Assembly: GCA_016165875.1 (NCBI GenBank)
Contig: JABBOT010000001.1
Coordinates: 37,813,011 to 37,877,010, forward strand
Direction: 5' to 3'
Source: Acanthopleura granulata
Lineage: Eukaryota > Mollusca > Polyplacophora > Chitonida > Chitonidae
Length of the DNA stretch: 64,000 nucleotides
Positions 46,256 to 59,540 of this stretch are shown piece by piece. The notes beneath the pieces were generated by a model. It was not told the origin of the DNA. It worked only from the letters and a program-made list of their open reading frames with translations, and did not search any database. Each line of letters starts with the position of its first letter. The first letter of the stretch is position 1. Position numbers and translations under genes: made by a program.

Positions 46256-47255
46256 AATGACCCGCATCACCACCAGAATGAATTGGTGGCTGTGCCAATA
46301 CTAACCGGTACACAGTCAGAGAGACAGACAAACAGACAGATAAATACATTCTGGCAGACTCCTTTATTAGGAGGTAGAATGACATTACTTTGAACTGAAT
46401 AGCCTTGTATGAACTGGTGACTCTTCCACAACAAGGTATATGTATGTATTATGTGGTGTTTCGGCCGTGCACTGACTAATCCATGGAATACCTTATGGCC
46501 GACAGCAGTATTTGTTGAGTCTACAATGAACGGTACTAATAAAAGAAAAGACCGAAAGAGATGAAAAGTGATTTCTTTTTGGACGGCAATTTCCTATATT
46601 CTGCCCATTTAAAGCAATCGTCTGCCGAATGTCAGAGTGACATATTTGTGGGGAGTATGTAAGAGAAGCCTTATATCATTATCGGTAGACTTGCATGATT
46701 CGGTTTTTAGTGAGAAATAGCCCCCGAACCGAATACTTCTCTTTGCGCCAATCACTAATGCTAGATTAACAGCATTACTGAGCCTCAAATTCAGTTTGCT
46801 TCTTCTTGAAAGCCTGTCGTAACGGTATTTTAAGTGATGGATTGTGTCTGCTTGTTTTCAAGTGAAAATGTAGTACCTATTGGTATATGTTGTGGGAGAT
46901 ATCATCAGTATCCTCGTAAATTATTCAGAATTTAATTGATGCGCAGTCTGTTCATAGCACTTGTGGTACTTTTATGTCATTAGTTCGTATCAAATACGTC
47001 TATCATAAATGTGGGCATAGTAAAGTTGCTGAGATGAAGAAATATTTAGTATGTGTTTTCTTTGAACAACGTTATTGTGGCCTGCTAATCTTTTTGTTTA
47101 AACAGGAGATTATACATATAAATTGTCAGCTGAGATGATACAAAGTGGAACACTTGCAAGCGAGTAGTAATGTTTGATGATTAACACTACAGGCCTTCAC
47201 ACGCCTGTGATCTGTTCTTTTGTATACCAGCTGGAAAGGTTATGCAATGAATTAT
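46256..47255. other. Sequence between array modules, no gene recognised
   Basis: No match elsewhere in the window and no domain-bearing frame. Confidence 0.4.
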
Positions 47256-48087
47256 GAGCTTTGATCCAGCCGTACTTTTCTAGTTCACATTCAAAAAGAC
47301 ATACCCAAATTGCTCTTGACGCTCAATGCCTAAACAATCGAGAACTTCCAGTCTGGTAAAAACTACGAAACCAAAAGAATGCATATTTGTGAAGTACAGA
47401 CTGGTATCAAGGTTCATTGGCTGCTTGCAATGTCGTCCAATAATATTCCAGGTCACTGATCAAAACAGAAGTCTTGAATTAATCGAAACAGTTCTTATTT
47501 CCTCCAATACGTCCAACAAATAACCCAGCGAGCTTGAGCTCATAGCTAGTCTAAAGAAATCACATCTGACATCCAGCAGCGCGGAACTTCTTAAATCACT
47601 TTGAGAGCATTGAATGTCGAAATTCTGCGTTCTATTGCTTTTGCGTTTAAAATGATGTGAATTGAAATAAATTGTTTGCGTAATATCAGGTGCAAAGAGC
47701 GCTTGATTTAACTACTAATGGTAGATAATTGAGAGGGTAATGAGAAACACTATGTTGGTGCAACAGAGTCGACCGTTATCAACCAATATAAGCTATATTT
47801 GGTCATATCTACTTATTTAATGAACTAGAATTTTAAATAAATACTTGAAATGAATGATCATGTGTTTGTTAAAGGATTTTCTCTATTACATGCTTCGAGC
47901 TTTATTTACTTCTTATTTGATTATTTCTTATACATTCCCTTAGGAACTGGTGACTTGGGGTTGCTTTTGAATTCGGCCTTGCTATTGTCAACTTGGACCA
48001 CACCTACGTTTGTCATACTAATGTTGGACTAGACGTATAAAAAGATGTTCATTAGTATTCATTAATTTGATCAATGATGCTATCTCC

Positions 48088-48325
48088 ACTGGTAAGGACT
48101 CCGAGAGGGTAGCGTGCTAGCGCAACGTAACGACCAGAGCGTTTCAGTCCACCTGATGCTGACTTCCTGTACGGCCTTGAATGGAAAGGTTTGCCAGCAA
48201 CCGGCCGATGGTCGTCGGTTCCCTCGGGCTCTACACTGTTTTCTCTCACCATAATGCTGGCGCCTGTCGTGTCAGTGAAGTATTGTTAAGTACGACATAA
48301 AAGTCCAACCAAGAAAATAAATAAG
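48088..48325 (+). mobile_element. Meta/V-type SINE, near full length
   Basis: Head GGTAGCGTGCTAGCGCAACG, core AAGGTTTGCCAGCAACCGG, CATAATGCTGGCGCC, then TTAAGTACGACATAAAAGTC and an AAATAAATAAG tail. The matching place in the first copy (about 21700) is empty. Confidence 0.8.
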
Positions 48326-49828
48326 CATTTGCCAGAGTAGTATACGACAATAATTAATTTACCTGTTTGATGGATATGTATATCTCATAAAATATACCTT
48401 ACTAGTGTCTTGAATACTTTCATTTTCCTGTTGTAAACTATTTCTACACTTTGTTGCCCCACATTTGCTCTAACAGCGTGACTTTCTATTACTTCGTAAA
48501 ACAGTTTGGTTTTAGTGTATGGTTTTAATGCCATAATCATGTACCGATGCTGTACTCGTCCTTAATTCTGTGAATCTAAAGAAACGATATTAAACAATCT
48601 CTTTCATGTCTCTAATCTTAAACAATCCTATCATGCTCATGTCATGTGGTTGTGTGGCTGTGCTCTGTGGACAGACTCAGCGGCGATGTGGACGCTTAAG
48701 AGAATTGTTAAAAGAGGCTACAAGGGTGGACTTGTAATATAGCTCAGTATCTACAGAATTGGGCGGATAAACAAGACAGTGTATCAGTCCTTATTAACAA
48801 CAGAGTGTCATGATTGACATTACTGACTGTCAGATGGCTTAGTCCCTCGTCGCAAAGTGCTTCCTCTGATTGTCATGTCACCTATGACACATTTTAGTTT
48901 GCAGGCATTTGCGAGGTTTTTAGTCTTACTGAGAAATAATTTTTTTTACCGACTGCTGCCCTTCGTCGTAAAGTGTCTCGTGTGACAGTGACTTCACCTG
49001 TATAGGTCTATGGCACGTTTGATATAAAGGGGGTTTAGTCTTACTAAAGGATGTATTTTCCCTCCACGAATGCTGTACTTGGCTTCACTGTGGATCGTCT
49101 GTTAGTCGCTTCAGTTTATGAACGATTTACTCTTGATGGATTTAAAGAGATTTTAGTCCTACTACAGAAAATTTTAATTTTACGATTTTTGCAATAAAAC
49201 GGTCTGTGCTCAGTGGATGCCCGCTTGACGATGCCGCATTCAGTGGATGTTGCATCCTCATGAGGGCCCTTATCCAGATAATGTGAAAAATATCACATAA
49301 TCGATAGATAAAAAAAATGGGTCAATGGATAGATAAACAACTTAGCCATCAAATATATCTTCACGTCGAAAACACTAAGCTTCTCCATTCACCTCCCATG
49401 TCGAAATAGACCATAATAAAAACATACAATTTTAGAGTAAAGGCCAAAAAAAAAAATGAAATTCGAAATTTATTTAACAGTCAGGAATGGCTAGTTGAGG
49501 AGACGTTACAAGATATGGGGTTCCTATCATGCAGGTATGTTGAGATTTCAGATGGTTTAAGACATTTTACATCACACGCCTGGTCATAAAGGCTCAAAGT
49601 AATACCTAAGCAGAAACGTCTAATGCTTAATTCCGTTGCAGCTTTTCGTGCCTTGCTATCGTGAATAATGAACGACGGTAATAAAGTAAAAAGCTATAGC
49701 GTTATTCCTGGGAAGCAGGCAAGACAGGTCTCGTCACAGACAATAAAGACACGGGTCTGAACAAGAGGAAGTTTGTTACACGCACTCAACGTAAACGCTG
49801 AGCGTGACAGATGACAACAGCCCTAATA

Positions 49829-49889
49829 CAGTTACGTTTATTTATTACATACTTATTTGATTGGTGTTTTAAGATGACAGTTACGTTTA
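49829..49889 (-). mobile_element. 37-bp SINE scrap with 12-bp target duplication
   Basis: CAGTTACGTTTA occurs at 49829-49840 and again at 49878-49889. Between them, 37 bp read on the minus strand as TAAAACACCAATCAAATAAG plus tail, the extreme 3' end of the Meta/V SINE. The first copy of the module has a single CAGTTACGTTTG at about 23358. Confidence 0.85.
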
Positions 49890-50420
49890 AAGAAATGAGA
49901 AAACTGCACAGTTACTAGTGTGGTTTTAATGAAAACTCTTCGTGCATTGCGTAAGGATGACCTTTACATTCCCAAACAAAAGCGTATTGCTAGTGCGATA
50001 AACGGTATTGAATTTCAGGCCTCTGTATAAGTGGCCTGAAGAGTTCTATATAGAGTTCTATAATGCTTCACGTAAATCAAATGGGTTGTGCCAAAACAGT
50101 AAACTGTTGGATTTGAACTCGTAACTTTATAGAAAGTCTTGATGACTAAAAAAGAGTTTGACTTTATCACTGACCGCATCAAAAAATTAGGAAATGAAAT
50201 GTTATTTTTTGAATAATGTATATAGGCGAAGTGCCTCAGTGGTCTTTTCTTTTAAAATAAGTCGTCCCAAGCTTTACTGACTGCGTAATACAGATAGATT
50301 GGGTTAGTTACAGTGTTATTTGGGTGTCACGCTGGCTTTACTGGTGAAAAGTGGACGAGACGGTTTTTTTAAGTGGCTGTCCTCGTGTTGACACGTTAGA
50401 TGGATTGCCCGGATGTATGA

Positions 50421-52075
50421 GCACAATTTGTATAGTTTCTTGAACTTATCCTTGATGGATTGACTGTATTCGGGCAGAGAGCGTGGCCCAGACGCACCTT
50501 CCAGATTACAACACATCCCAGATCCCCCCATGATTGATTGATTCCTTACTCGACAGAGTGATTGACAAATACAAGTGTATAAAGGAAGCATAGTCTCGAA
50601 CAAAGAGATTCTGTTCCGCCCTAAGGAAAGGACCAGTGCAAATCGAAAATTTCCACACACACAGAGACACAAAAAAGTCAATACTTTTGGTCAAAAAATG
50701 ATGGTCCCACATAAAATGATTTTCATTACAAGAATGTACAACTTGTGTGTTGGACACCAAAAAACTAAACTGAAGAAATACTTTACAAGACAGGAAATCG
50801 TCTGTCATAATTTTTGCATATCGATATTGTTATTGTATTCGATGTAATAAAAAAGTCTGAAAAACATGTCTCGAAAACAAAAAGAAAACAATTCCAAACC
50901 TTATATCTTTGAGCGGTTAGTCTGGCAGTGGACCCATTAAAAGGTGAAAAAACAAGACACACCTCTGAGGGGATCAAAATTATTACGAATTAAAGTAAAT
51001 GGGGAACCACAAGCTGTGCAATCTTTGCGATGATGTTTAGAGAGCATATTAGTGGCGTTTTACTTGGAATTTTCAAGAGAACAATAATCAGTCTGGACCC
51101 CATTGTACAAATACGGTTTTACTCAATGGTAATTGTACTCGACGTGTACTGTTTGTTGTCTTCACCAGGGGACCCGAGGACCCATGCATGTAAAATGGGT
51201 TTAAGACAGCTGTAGATGAAGTGATCACCTTCTGGCCGTGTTTACTGATGTTGTATTGTAAATTTTTAACACCTTCATCACATGAATCGTCTACTGTAGA
51301 CACAAACTGATAACATGGGGCTGTACGTTATTTTGCGACACATACGGTAAACCACTAAACAGGTTTGTTGCGTGTGCATATGCAAAGATTGTCAAATATT
51401 CAAGTAAAGAACTCACTAATCGTTCATTTATTCAGTCAGTCATTCTGTGGCCTGTCTCGCCGGTCTCGTCACCCTTGCCATTTCCGTTCCATGCTAATCA
51501 CCGTGCTGATGCCCAGTGTAGGCTGTTTATTGTCTTGTTATAACTCACGGCTCTCTAGTCACGGTAATGGGTCTCAAGTGGCCGCTAATTGTGTTATACC
51601 TGTCTCAATGAGTGTTCGGCCATATTAGGTGGCAGACTAACGGTGTTAAGCGCCTGACAGCATTACTACCCCATATATCTACGTGCCGTATAAGACACGG
51701 GACTTGTTTTCCGGAAGGAATCGGGTCAACGGGAAGGTCTTGTAAGATGTGGATAGGTCACGTCACCCTCAGACAAGGCACACAGAAGGCGTAGTAAAAG
51801 AAATGTCTTTTAAATCCGGCAAGTGTGCACTTTCTGAGAAACCGTAGACCGAAAACTTAATTAGAATGAAGACCGACAACTTAATTAGTACGAGGAAGTT
51901 TTCCGGAGTAGGTGGATAAAGACGTCAATCTAGCGTTTGGCACAGCAGTCGTTGCTGCCCAGTCTGTCGCCGTTTAAACATGTTGGTCCATGCCGCATAT
52001 AAATACTGATTGCGTAAAACAACTAAAAAAGTACTACACTCTCATTAGACGCATTACATTGTATGACATAAACAA
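50421..52075. other. Spacer between the two arrays, no gene recognised
   Basis: Open frames up to 121 codons exist (50316-50681 minus) but none shows a domain. A 19-bp direct repeat (AGACCGAAAACTTAATTAG and AGACCGACAACTTAATTAG) lies near 51848-51890. Confidence 0.5.
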
Positions 52076-52194
52076 TGGTCACTGGTATCACATATCACAC
52101 ACATCAATGGACAAAATACGTCGAATGTAAACATTAGAATAAAACAGTGGCAATGTGCTTTAGATATTAACAGTTGTCAAATATCTTACATGCA

Positions 52195-52325
52195 TCTATA
52201 AACAATGGTCAAGTAGTCTACGAGAAGTATAAATAATGGTGAAGTACTTCTGTGAGATAAAAAATGGACAAGTACCGTTTTCTCAGATATAAACAATGTT
52301 CAGGTATACTTCAGAATTAAACATA
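52195..52325 (+). repeat. ~32-bp minisatellite, copy 1
   Basis: Four diverged units of a core like ATAAACAATGGTCAAGTA followed by CTTCTGTGAG. Related blocks are at 57410-57475 and 63040-63165. Confidence 0.65.
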
Positions 52326-55300
52326 TACATATATATGTACGTAATTATGGACATCACATTTTGTCTGAAGTGACAGCTCCAGCTACATATTTAAAAGATA
52401 TTGTGGCTTTCGAATATTACCTAGACACAGTTCTTTTTATGGTTTAAACATGTCCATGTGTTTGGCGCGGTTTTTGGCATGTTCTCATTGTCGTTTTGAA
52501 AGCCCTAAACGTTCATTTCACAGCTTAACGTTTAATCATTTTCAAATTTTTCAACTTATAAGAATGAGATTTTATTGAAGTGAAATGAATTCACTTCTTT
52601 TTAATCATTGTGAAAGTCTCCCGTTGATTGCCTCCTATAGACTAGGTCTAATCTTCACTGCTACTGAATATGTTACACAGAAGGAAACGATGGTAAAAGT
52701 TTTTATATTTATCCATGGCTTTTGCCTCATGATTTATTTCGCTTTGAAAACCCCGTGAGGGTGGATGCAGACTGAGTTCGATTACGTAGGGAAGCGAGCG
52801 TGGTATAGACTATTGCAAGACGGGTTTCATAAGCTATATAGCTGGTAAAACGGTAAGTTTTATATACTATCGGCCAGGGTATCATTATAGGATGTTCCCA
52901 TGTGGCCAGATATAAGACTGATTTAAAATTACCAGCGTTCTCTTCATTGGAACGATTTACGCCCGAACAGAAAAACATAAATTATATGACCAAGGAAATC
53001 TGAACTTGACGTAATAACTCAAACCTGCAAAAACATTAATTGGGAAGAAAAAATACCACTGCATGCTGAAGTAATACAAGTGGAAGATGAATCCAAATTT
53101 TACAAAGCTGAACTGTGGAAACTTTAATTTTAATCCACTAAACCGAATAGCATAATAACTCATTTGGACAATCTCAATTGTTCCACTTGAATGAAGTAAC
53201 AATAAAAACACTCAATGAAATAAGCAATATTTTTTTTACATTTATGCTGTTGCCTCTGATGAAAACGTTGCGCTTTTTTCTCATCATACAAAAACAAGTA
53301 ATCACTTCTGATGATACTTCGCTTTTAGCGAAATATTTTCGAACTAAGAATGATTTAGGAAGTTAACAATTCGTTTTCAATCTTTGGATGAGACTTCGTA
53401 TGAAACACAATCGGAAAAAGTATAATTAATAACTTAACGCAGCTATTGAATTTTATGGGTTTAAGTGTGAATTTTAATGTAAAAGAATGCTTTATTGATA
53501 TGTACATGACCTGAAAACACATTTGCTCATAGGTATAAGAATCACACTCGTATTTTGTTTTTGTAACAGAAAACGTGGCCAGAAACTTGCGTTCGTCTAA
53601 TCAAACGTTTCATGCTCAAGGATGCCTTACATGAACTTAGCCTCAGAAGAAATTTGTCAGCAAATAAACAGGAATCTACATTGTATGTTTTCCCCTGGCT
53701 GTCTACACAGAACACTTAAACCTGCTGTACATGCCATAAACTATTTCCATATATCCACGCCGTTTTACGGTGCATATTACATAAAATGTCTGTATGCACA
53801 CATGCGTGGGTTATAAATCGAAGAAATTTTAAATACAGAGGCTTAGAATGAATAGTTCTAAAGAAAACTGAAATTTTCATATTATAATTTCGGGAAAAGA
53901 GCTCTATATTGGCTGTGGACGAATCATTACAACATTTCTGAAGACTGGTATGTGCAAAAAATCATACCCACCACATCGCACTATTTCCTTTTCCCGCTCC
54001 TCCCACGGACTCACTAACAGTTGGCCGTCTTCGGAATCCAGTCTGACTGTGTTTAGACAATAGGCATCCTGGTTACCACCGCACTGGTGATTAAACGACT
54101 TGATTTGGAAGTAATCAAAACATATTGTCCCGAAACGATTCCCCTTAGACTATCTGGTGATGTGCAGGTTAAGTCCAGATGGAGTCCGCGGAACGCTACG
54201 TCGGCCTCTTCGTATTACCACACAGTGGGTCTGCTGTCTGATAGTTTCGCCAAATGTCGCATAGTACCTAGTTACCTGGGGTCCAGCAGAGTGTCCAGGG
54301 ATCTACGATGTTTAGAGGCTTAAAGTACAACAACAACAGACATGGATTTAGGGCAACTGCGACACTGAGGTCTATAAAAGCACCAGCTTTTTTCACGCCG
54401 AATAAAGATTCGTTCAAAACATAATAACGCAACGGCTCTTACACAGAACTGGGGGGCGTTGGCATTTTGTGGCCTGTGGTTTTGCAGCATCCGAACGAGT
54501 GGATGCTGCTTGCCTTGTAATAATTTCCATACCCTCTGGCCGTTTCACGGTGCATATGACATAACTGTGTCTGTATGCACACATGCGAAGGTTACAGATC
54601 GAAGAATCTGGAAATATGAAGGCCTAGGATGAAGTATATTTTGAAATGTAATCAAAACACCCTGGATCATAAATCAAGTGAAATTTTCTAATTACAATAT
54701 CGTGAAACAGACTTTAGATTGACGGTGGGTGAATCACCACAGCATTAGATATGGCGAACCAGCATGGTTTCTCCTTGACGGCATTTATATGGCCTAAATT
54801 TATGTATTTTTCACACTGCGTGGTGTTTAGCTGAAGCCTGGAAATGTTTAAAACGTTACCACAATCTTAAGAGAGCGTCGCTACAATTCCCTTTGCTAAG
54901 ACAGCGACATTGCTTGTTTTCCCAAACAAGTGACCAGATGAGCCGCTAGAAGGAAGCTCTAACTTAAGTAAATTGACAAGAGGCAGAGTTTTCACCAGTT
55001 ACATGTATCATTTGTCAACTTTCACACCGTTGTCGCTTCTCTGGTTTTATTCTACATGTTGTGGGAATCCTATGCATATATACATAAGCTTTTGGTGCCG
55101 TCAGTTATATTTCGCATTCTCGAGCTTAACCATCAAGAGACCAACATACCTCTGGAGCTCTCCAACGTCTCTTATATGTAGACGTTCAGGAACATAACTG
55201 AATCCACAGCCACAGGAGCGATGGATATCTGATCATATATCCGAATAAGTGCTCTTCAGTTTTGTCATCCAGGTATAGCACTGAAGTTTTGACAGTGATC

Positions 55301-56580
55301 TATCTAACATTGCTGCTATGAGATTTGATATGGAGGGGGACTTATACTCGGTAGCGTGATATTGGCAACTGAAGAGCGTCATAAGCTCAAAGCATTGCAT
55401 GTCTCCATACGAATCGTACGTGTGCAAAACCCAGTGGATGAAAGGTTAGTATCATTTCCGTGTTGAAAGCAGCAGGTTTTTCGTGCGGAGTAAAGAATCG
55501 GTCATGACATAACGACCAGCCGACGTTTACATTATGCGGAAGCCTTTTGGCACTTTGCACTTTGTGCTTTTGCAGCTTCCCCAGAGTGCTCTTCAGTTCG
55601 CCATGTAATATTTTGTGACAGAGAGGAAAAAACAACAGCACAAAATCCCACTCTTGTTTTGTTTTAGAAACAGAAACCATGGCTTTCAGCTTGGGCTCTA
55701 AATCAAACGTTTCATACTATAAAGGGATGCCTCACTTGATTTTAGCTTCAGATGAAATTTGTCCGCAAATAAACTAAAATCTTTACTCCTGATTTTCTTC
55801 TGGATGTATACACTGGACATTTAACTCTCCATACATGTAACGAACTATTTGTAAACATTTCGGTTGCGCTACTGCAAAATATCACATACATTTGTCGGTA
55901 TAAATACATATGTATACTACAAAAAGAAAGAATTGGAAATATATAGGTGTAGAATAAAATAATAATGAAGAATTCAAGGCGTCATCACGCCTGAAGTTCA
56001 AGGTTCCACGAGGTTTCGATGACGAGAATGAAATAGTTCATAAGATTTATTGAGATTCGTAATCATTATAAATAAACTGATAATTTCAAATTGCAATCCC
56101 ATGTAACAGACTGGGGAATACGTAGGTACAAAACACTACAAATCATTCAGCATTACAGAAGAATGTATGGTATGTGTAAAATCATAACCACCATATTCCA
56201 CTCTTTCCATTCCCACATCCTTCCACCCTTCTTTCAGAATTTAGGCAATACACAACCTGTTAGATGCCGTTCTGGTGGTTAATCGGTTTATTTTGAAGTG
56301 AAAGTATATTGCTCCAAAACGATTTAGTCGTGGGCAGTCTGGCGATGTGGAGACCTTCGGAATACAGCTTTAACTGTGTTTAGCCAGCACACATCCTGTT
56401 TACCGCGGCTTTTGTGATTAATCAGTTTGATTTGGAAGTAATCAAAATATATTGTACCGAAATGATTGCGCCCTAGGCACTCTGGTAATGTGAGGATTAT
56501 ATTCAGATAGGGTCCGCTGTAGGCTACGTCAGCTTCATCGTATTGCCAGGTCATAGGTCTGCTGTCAGATAGTCTCGCCA

Positions 56581-56793
56581 AATGTCTCACTGCATCTCGT
56601 TACATGTGCAGCAGAGGGACCAGAGATCGGGTATGTTTGAAAGCTTAAAAAAATGTCTCACTGCATCTCGTTACATGTGCAGCAGAGGGACCAGAGATCG
56701 GGTATGTTTGAAAGCTTAAAAAAATGTCTCACTGCATCTCGTTACATGTACAGCAGAGGGACCAGAGATCGGGTATGTTTGAAAGCTTAAAGT
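56581..56793 (+). repeat. 71-bp perfect triplication
   Basis: Three head-to-tail 71-bp units (56581-56651, 56652-56722, 56723-56793), starting AATGTCTCACTGCATCTCG and ending GAAAGCTTAAA, with one substitution (GTGCAG to GTACAG) in the third. The related module near 54255-54325 has a single diverged unit. Confidence 0.95.
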
Positions 56794-57409
56794 ACGACAA
56801 CAAACATGGATTTAGAGCAACTACGACACTGACGTCTGGTTGGCTTACACTGTTGTGTCCAGATGCCTTCGTCTCTTCACTGTAAAATACTCACCGTCAA
56901 CCCAATCAAAATTAACTTATATCATTGTTTTAACAAGATCCAGGATGGTTTCTGCGAGACTACATATCTTGGAGGTGAATGGATGTCGCCTAATAACGTA
57001 AACAAAATGGTGGCAAACAACGTTAATTACCTCGTGTTGCGTGGTGTCCGGCTGACACTCCAGTATATCAAAACACCTATATGGTCCAAACACGGCGTCT
57101 ACCTAGTTGCTTTCAGTTGAGAAAGCGACATGAACAGCTGGAATAAAAACAAAACTTACAATGTAGGTAAACTTACAAGAGGTTATGTTTCACTGATTAC
57201 GTGTAACATTTGTCAGCTATCACACTGTCATCCCTGTTAGCTTTGGTTTTACTCTCTATACTGTGGTCTATTATACCCGTAAGTGCAATGGTGATGTAAA
57301 GAAATATGCATTTAATATATGCACAATACAATAAAATGTATGTATCACATTTTGGTGTCTTCAGTTACATTTGGCATACACGCGGTCACCCATCAAGTGA
57401 AATATGAAC

Positions 57410-57475
57410 AATGCCAAATACTTCTGTTAGTCAGATATCAAAAATGACCAATATACATTTGGATATATATATATA
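57410..57475 (+). repeat. ~32-bp minisatellite, copy 2
   Basis: Two units: ATATGAACAATGCCAAATAC and ATATCAAAAATGACCAATAT. Confidence 0.55.
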
Positions 57476-59540
57476 TTAAGGACATCACATTTTCCTTCAA
57501 GTGAGAGTGGCAGCGACAGATTTAAACAGTTATTGTGGCTTTCAGATTTTACCTGACGTTATTTTACCTGGCTTTAAACATGTCCATGCGTTTGCCTTGG
57601 TTTTGGCATGTTCTCAATGTCGTTTCGAAAGCCCTTTACTGATTCTTGGTTTTAACCATGTGCTCGCCGCGATAAGGCTGAAATATTGTCCATGTGATGT
57701 TAAGCTATAAACATTCATTTAATCATTCTTTAGTTTCTCAACTCGCAAGAATGAGATTTTATTGAACTGAAATGATTTCTCACCGTGAACTTGTCGAGTT
57801 GATTGCTACCTGAGCACTTGGTCCAATCTTCACTGCTTCTGAATACGTCACAGAGAAGGAAAAGGTGGTAAAAGTTTTTATATTTATCCACACCATTTAC
57901 CGTATGATTTATTTCGCTTTGAACAACCACCATGATGGTGGATGAGGGTGGTATAATAGATTATGGCAAAATGTGCTTCGTAAGCTATATGTATGGCAAA
58001 ACAGGAAGGTTTATGTATTGTCGGCCAGGGCATCATCATAACATGCTCACATGTAGCCAGATATAAGAATCACCAGCATTCTCTTCATTCGAATGATTTA
58101 CGCCAAAACAGTAAATTATAAGGCCAAGGAAATCGAAATTGACACAATATTAACTAAAACCTGTAAAAATATTCCCCAGTTTATTTTCCGTCGAGTAAAG
58201 CATCTGTCACGACCCACCGGTCCTTATACAGAAGTGGAACTTCTTGGCATTTTGTGGCCAGTGCTTTGATACTTCCGAGCAACAAGTCCTCCGCTCACCA
58301 TGTTACAATTTGTGACAGAGTGGAAAAAGCAACAACAAAGAATCACACTCGTACTTTTTTGAAACAGAAAACATTAAGACGCTTGAGTTCGTCTAATCAA
58401 ACGTTTCATGTTGAGGGACGCCTTACATGAATTTAGCTTCACATGTAATTTGTCATCAAATAAACGGGAATCTACATCGCCTTCACAGAAAACTTAAACA
58501 TTCCGTATATGCAATAAATTATTTCTATATCTTCATCTTCATAACGTAGATTACAGATCGAAGAAGCTGGCAATATAGAAGCTTTAGAATGATCTAGTTT
58601 TTTGGAATGTAATCAAAACACCCTGTTCATCATAAATAACACTGATGTTTTCATATTCCAGTTTCAAGAAATGGCTGCAGAGGAATCACTACGGCATTAC
58701 CCAGGCTTGGTGCGTGTAAAATGAGAACCATTATTTCCTTTTCCACCTAATTCCACAAAGCCACTAAGAGTATCAAGCCCAGCCCAGACTGTGTTTAGAC
58801 AATATACATCCAGTTTACTGCCTCTTCGGCAATTAAATGTCTTGATTTGGAAGTAATCAAAATGGATTGTTCCGAGGCTCTTCCGTGTGGGAAAGTCTGA
58901 TGATGTGAAGGTTAAGTCCAGATGGGGTCCGCTGAAGGCCACGGTAGCCCTATTGTAATAGCAAACCATGGGCTCTTACACAGAACTGGAGGCTCTTACT
59001 ATTTTTTACCCTGTGGTTTTGCAGCTTCTGAGGGAGAGGTCTTCAGCCCGACGTGTAGTAATTTGTGACAAAAACAACAAAGAATCAGAGACAAATTTTT
59101 TTTTTTGGAAACAGAAACCATGAAAAGAAGCTTGTGTTCGTCAAATCAAACAATTGATTGTCAGGGATGCCTTATGAATTTAGCCTCAGATTAAATTTGT
59201 CAGCAAATAAACGGAAATCTACATTGTAGGTTTTCTACATGCAACAGACTATTTCCAAACCTTCACTAAGGAGTGCCAGATAATGCTATAACGTAATTGC
59301 CGCAGCGGCCCTGATATAGGCACCTCTCACAGACAACGTCAAACACCTCGTGTTTCGTGGTGTCCAGTTGACACTCCAGTATACTTGACACAGTAACATG
59401 TTTATAAATGTAATCAAGGACTTAACAGAGCGTCGACCTAATTACCAGCGACATTTCGTCGCTGACATATCTGGTTTTTATATATGCTGTCATCTTTTAT
59501 ACCCGTATCTTCAACGTTGATGTAAAGAAATGTGCATTTA

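Larger units (their letters stand above)
47260..50420 (+). repeat. Array A modules o-r, second copy
   Basis: Collinear with 21050-23900, carrying two insertions the first copy lacks: a SINE at 48088-48325 and a 37-bp SINE scrap at 49841-49877. Confidence 0.85.

Noticed and set aside
9430..50420. Array A as a single giant transposon (Helitron, Maverick) repeated in tandem
   Set aside because: No polymerase, integrase, Rep/helicase or capsid-like frame and no shared terminal inverted repeats at unit ends were seen.
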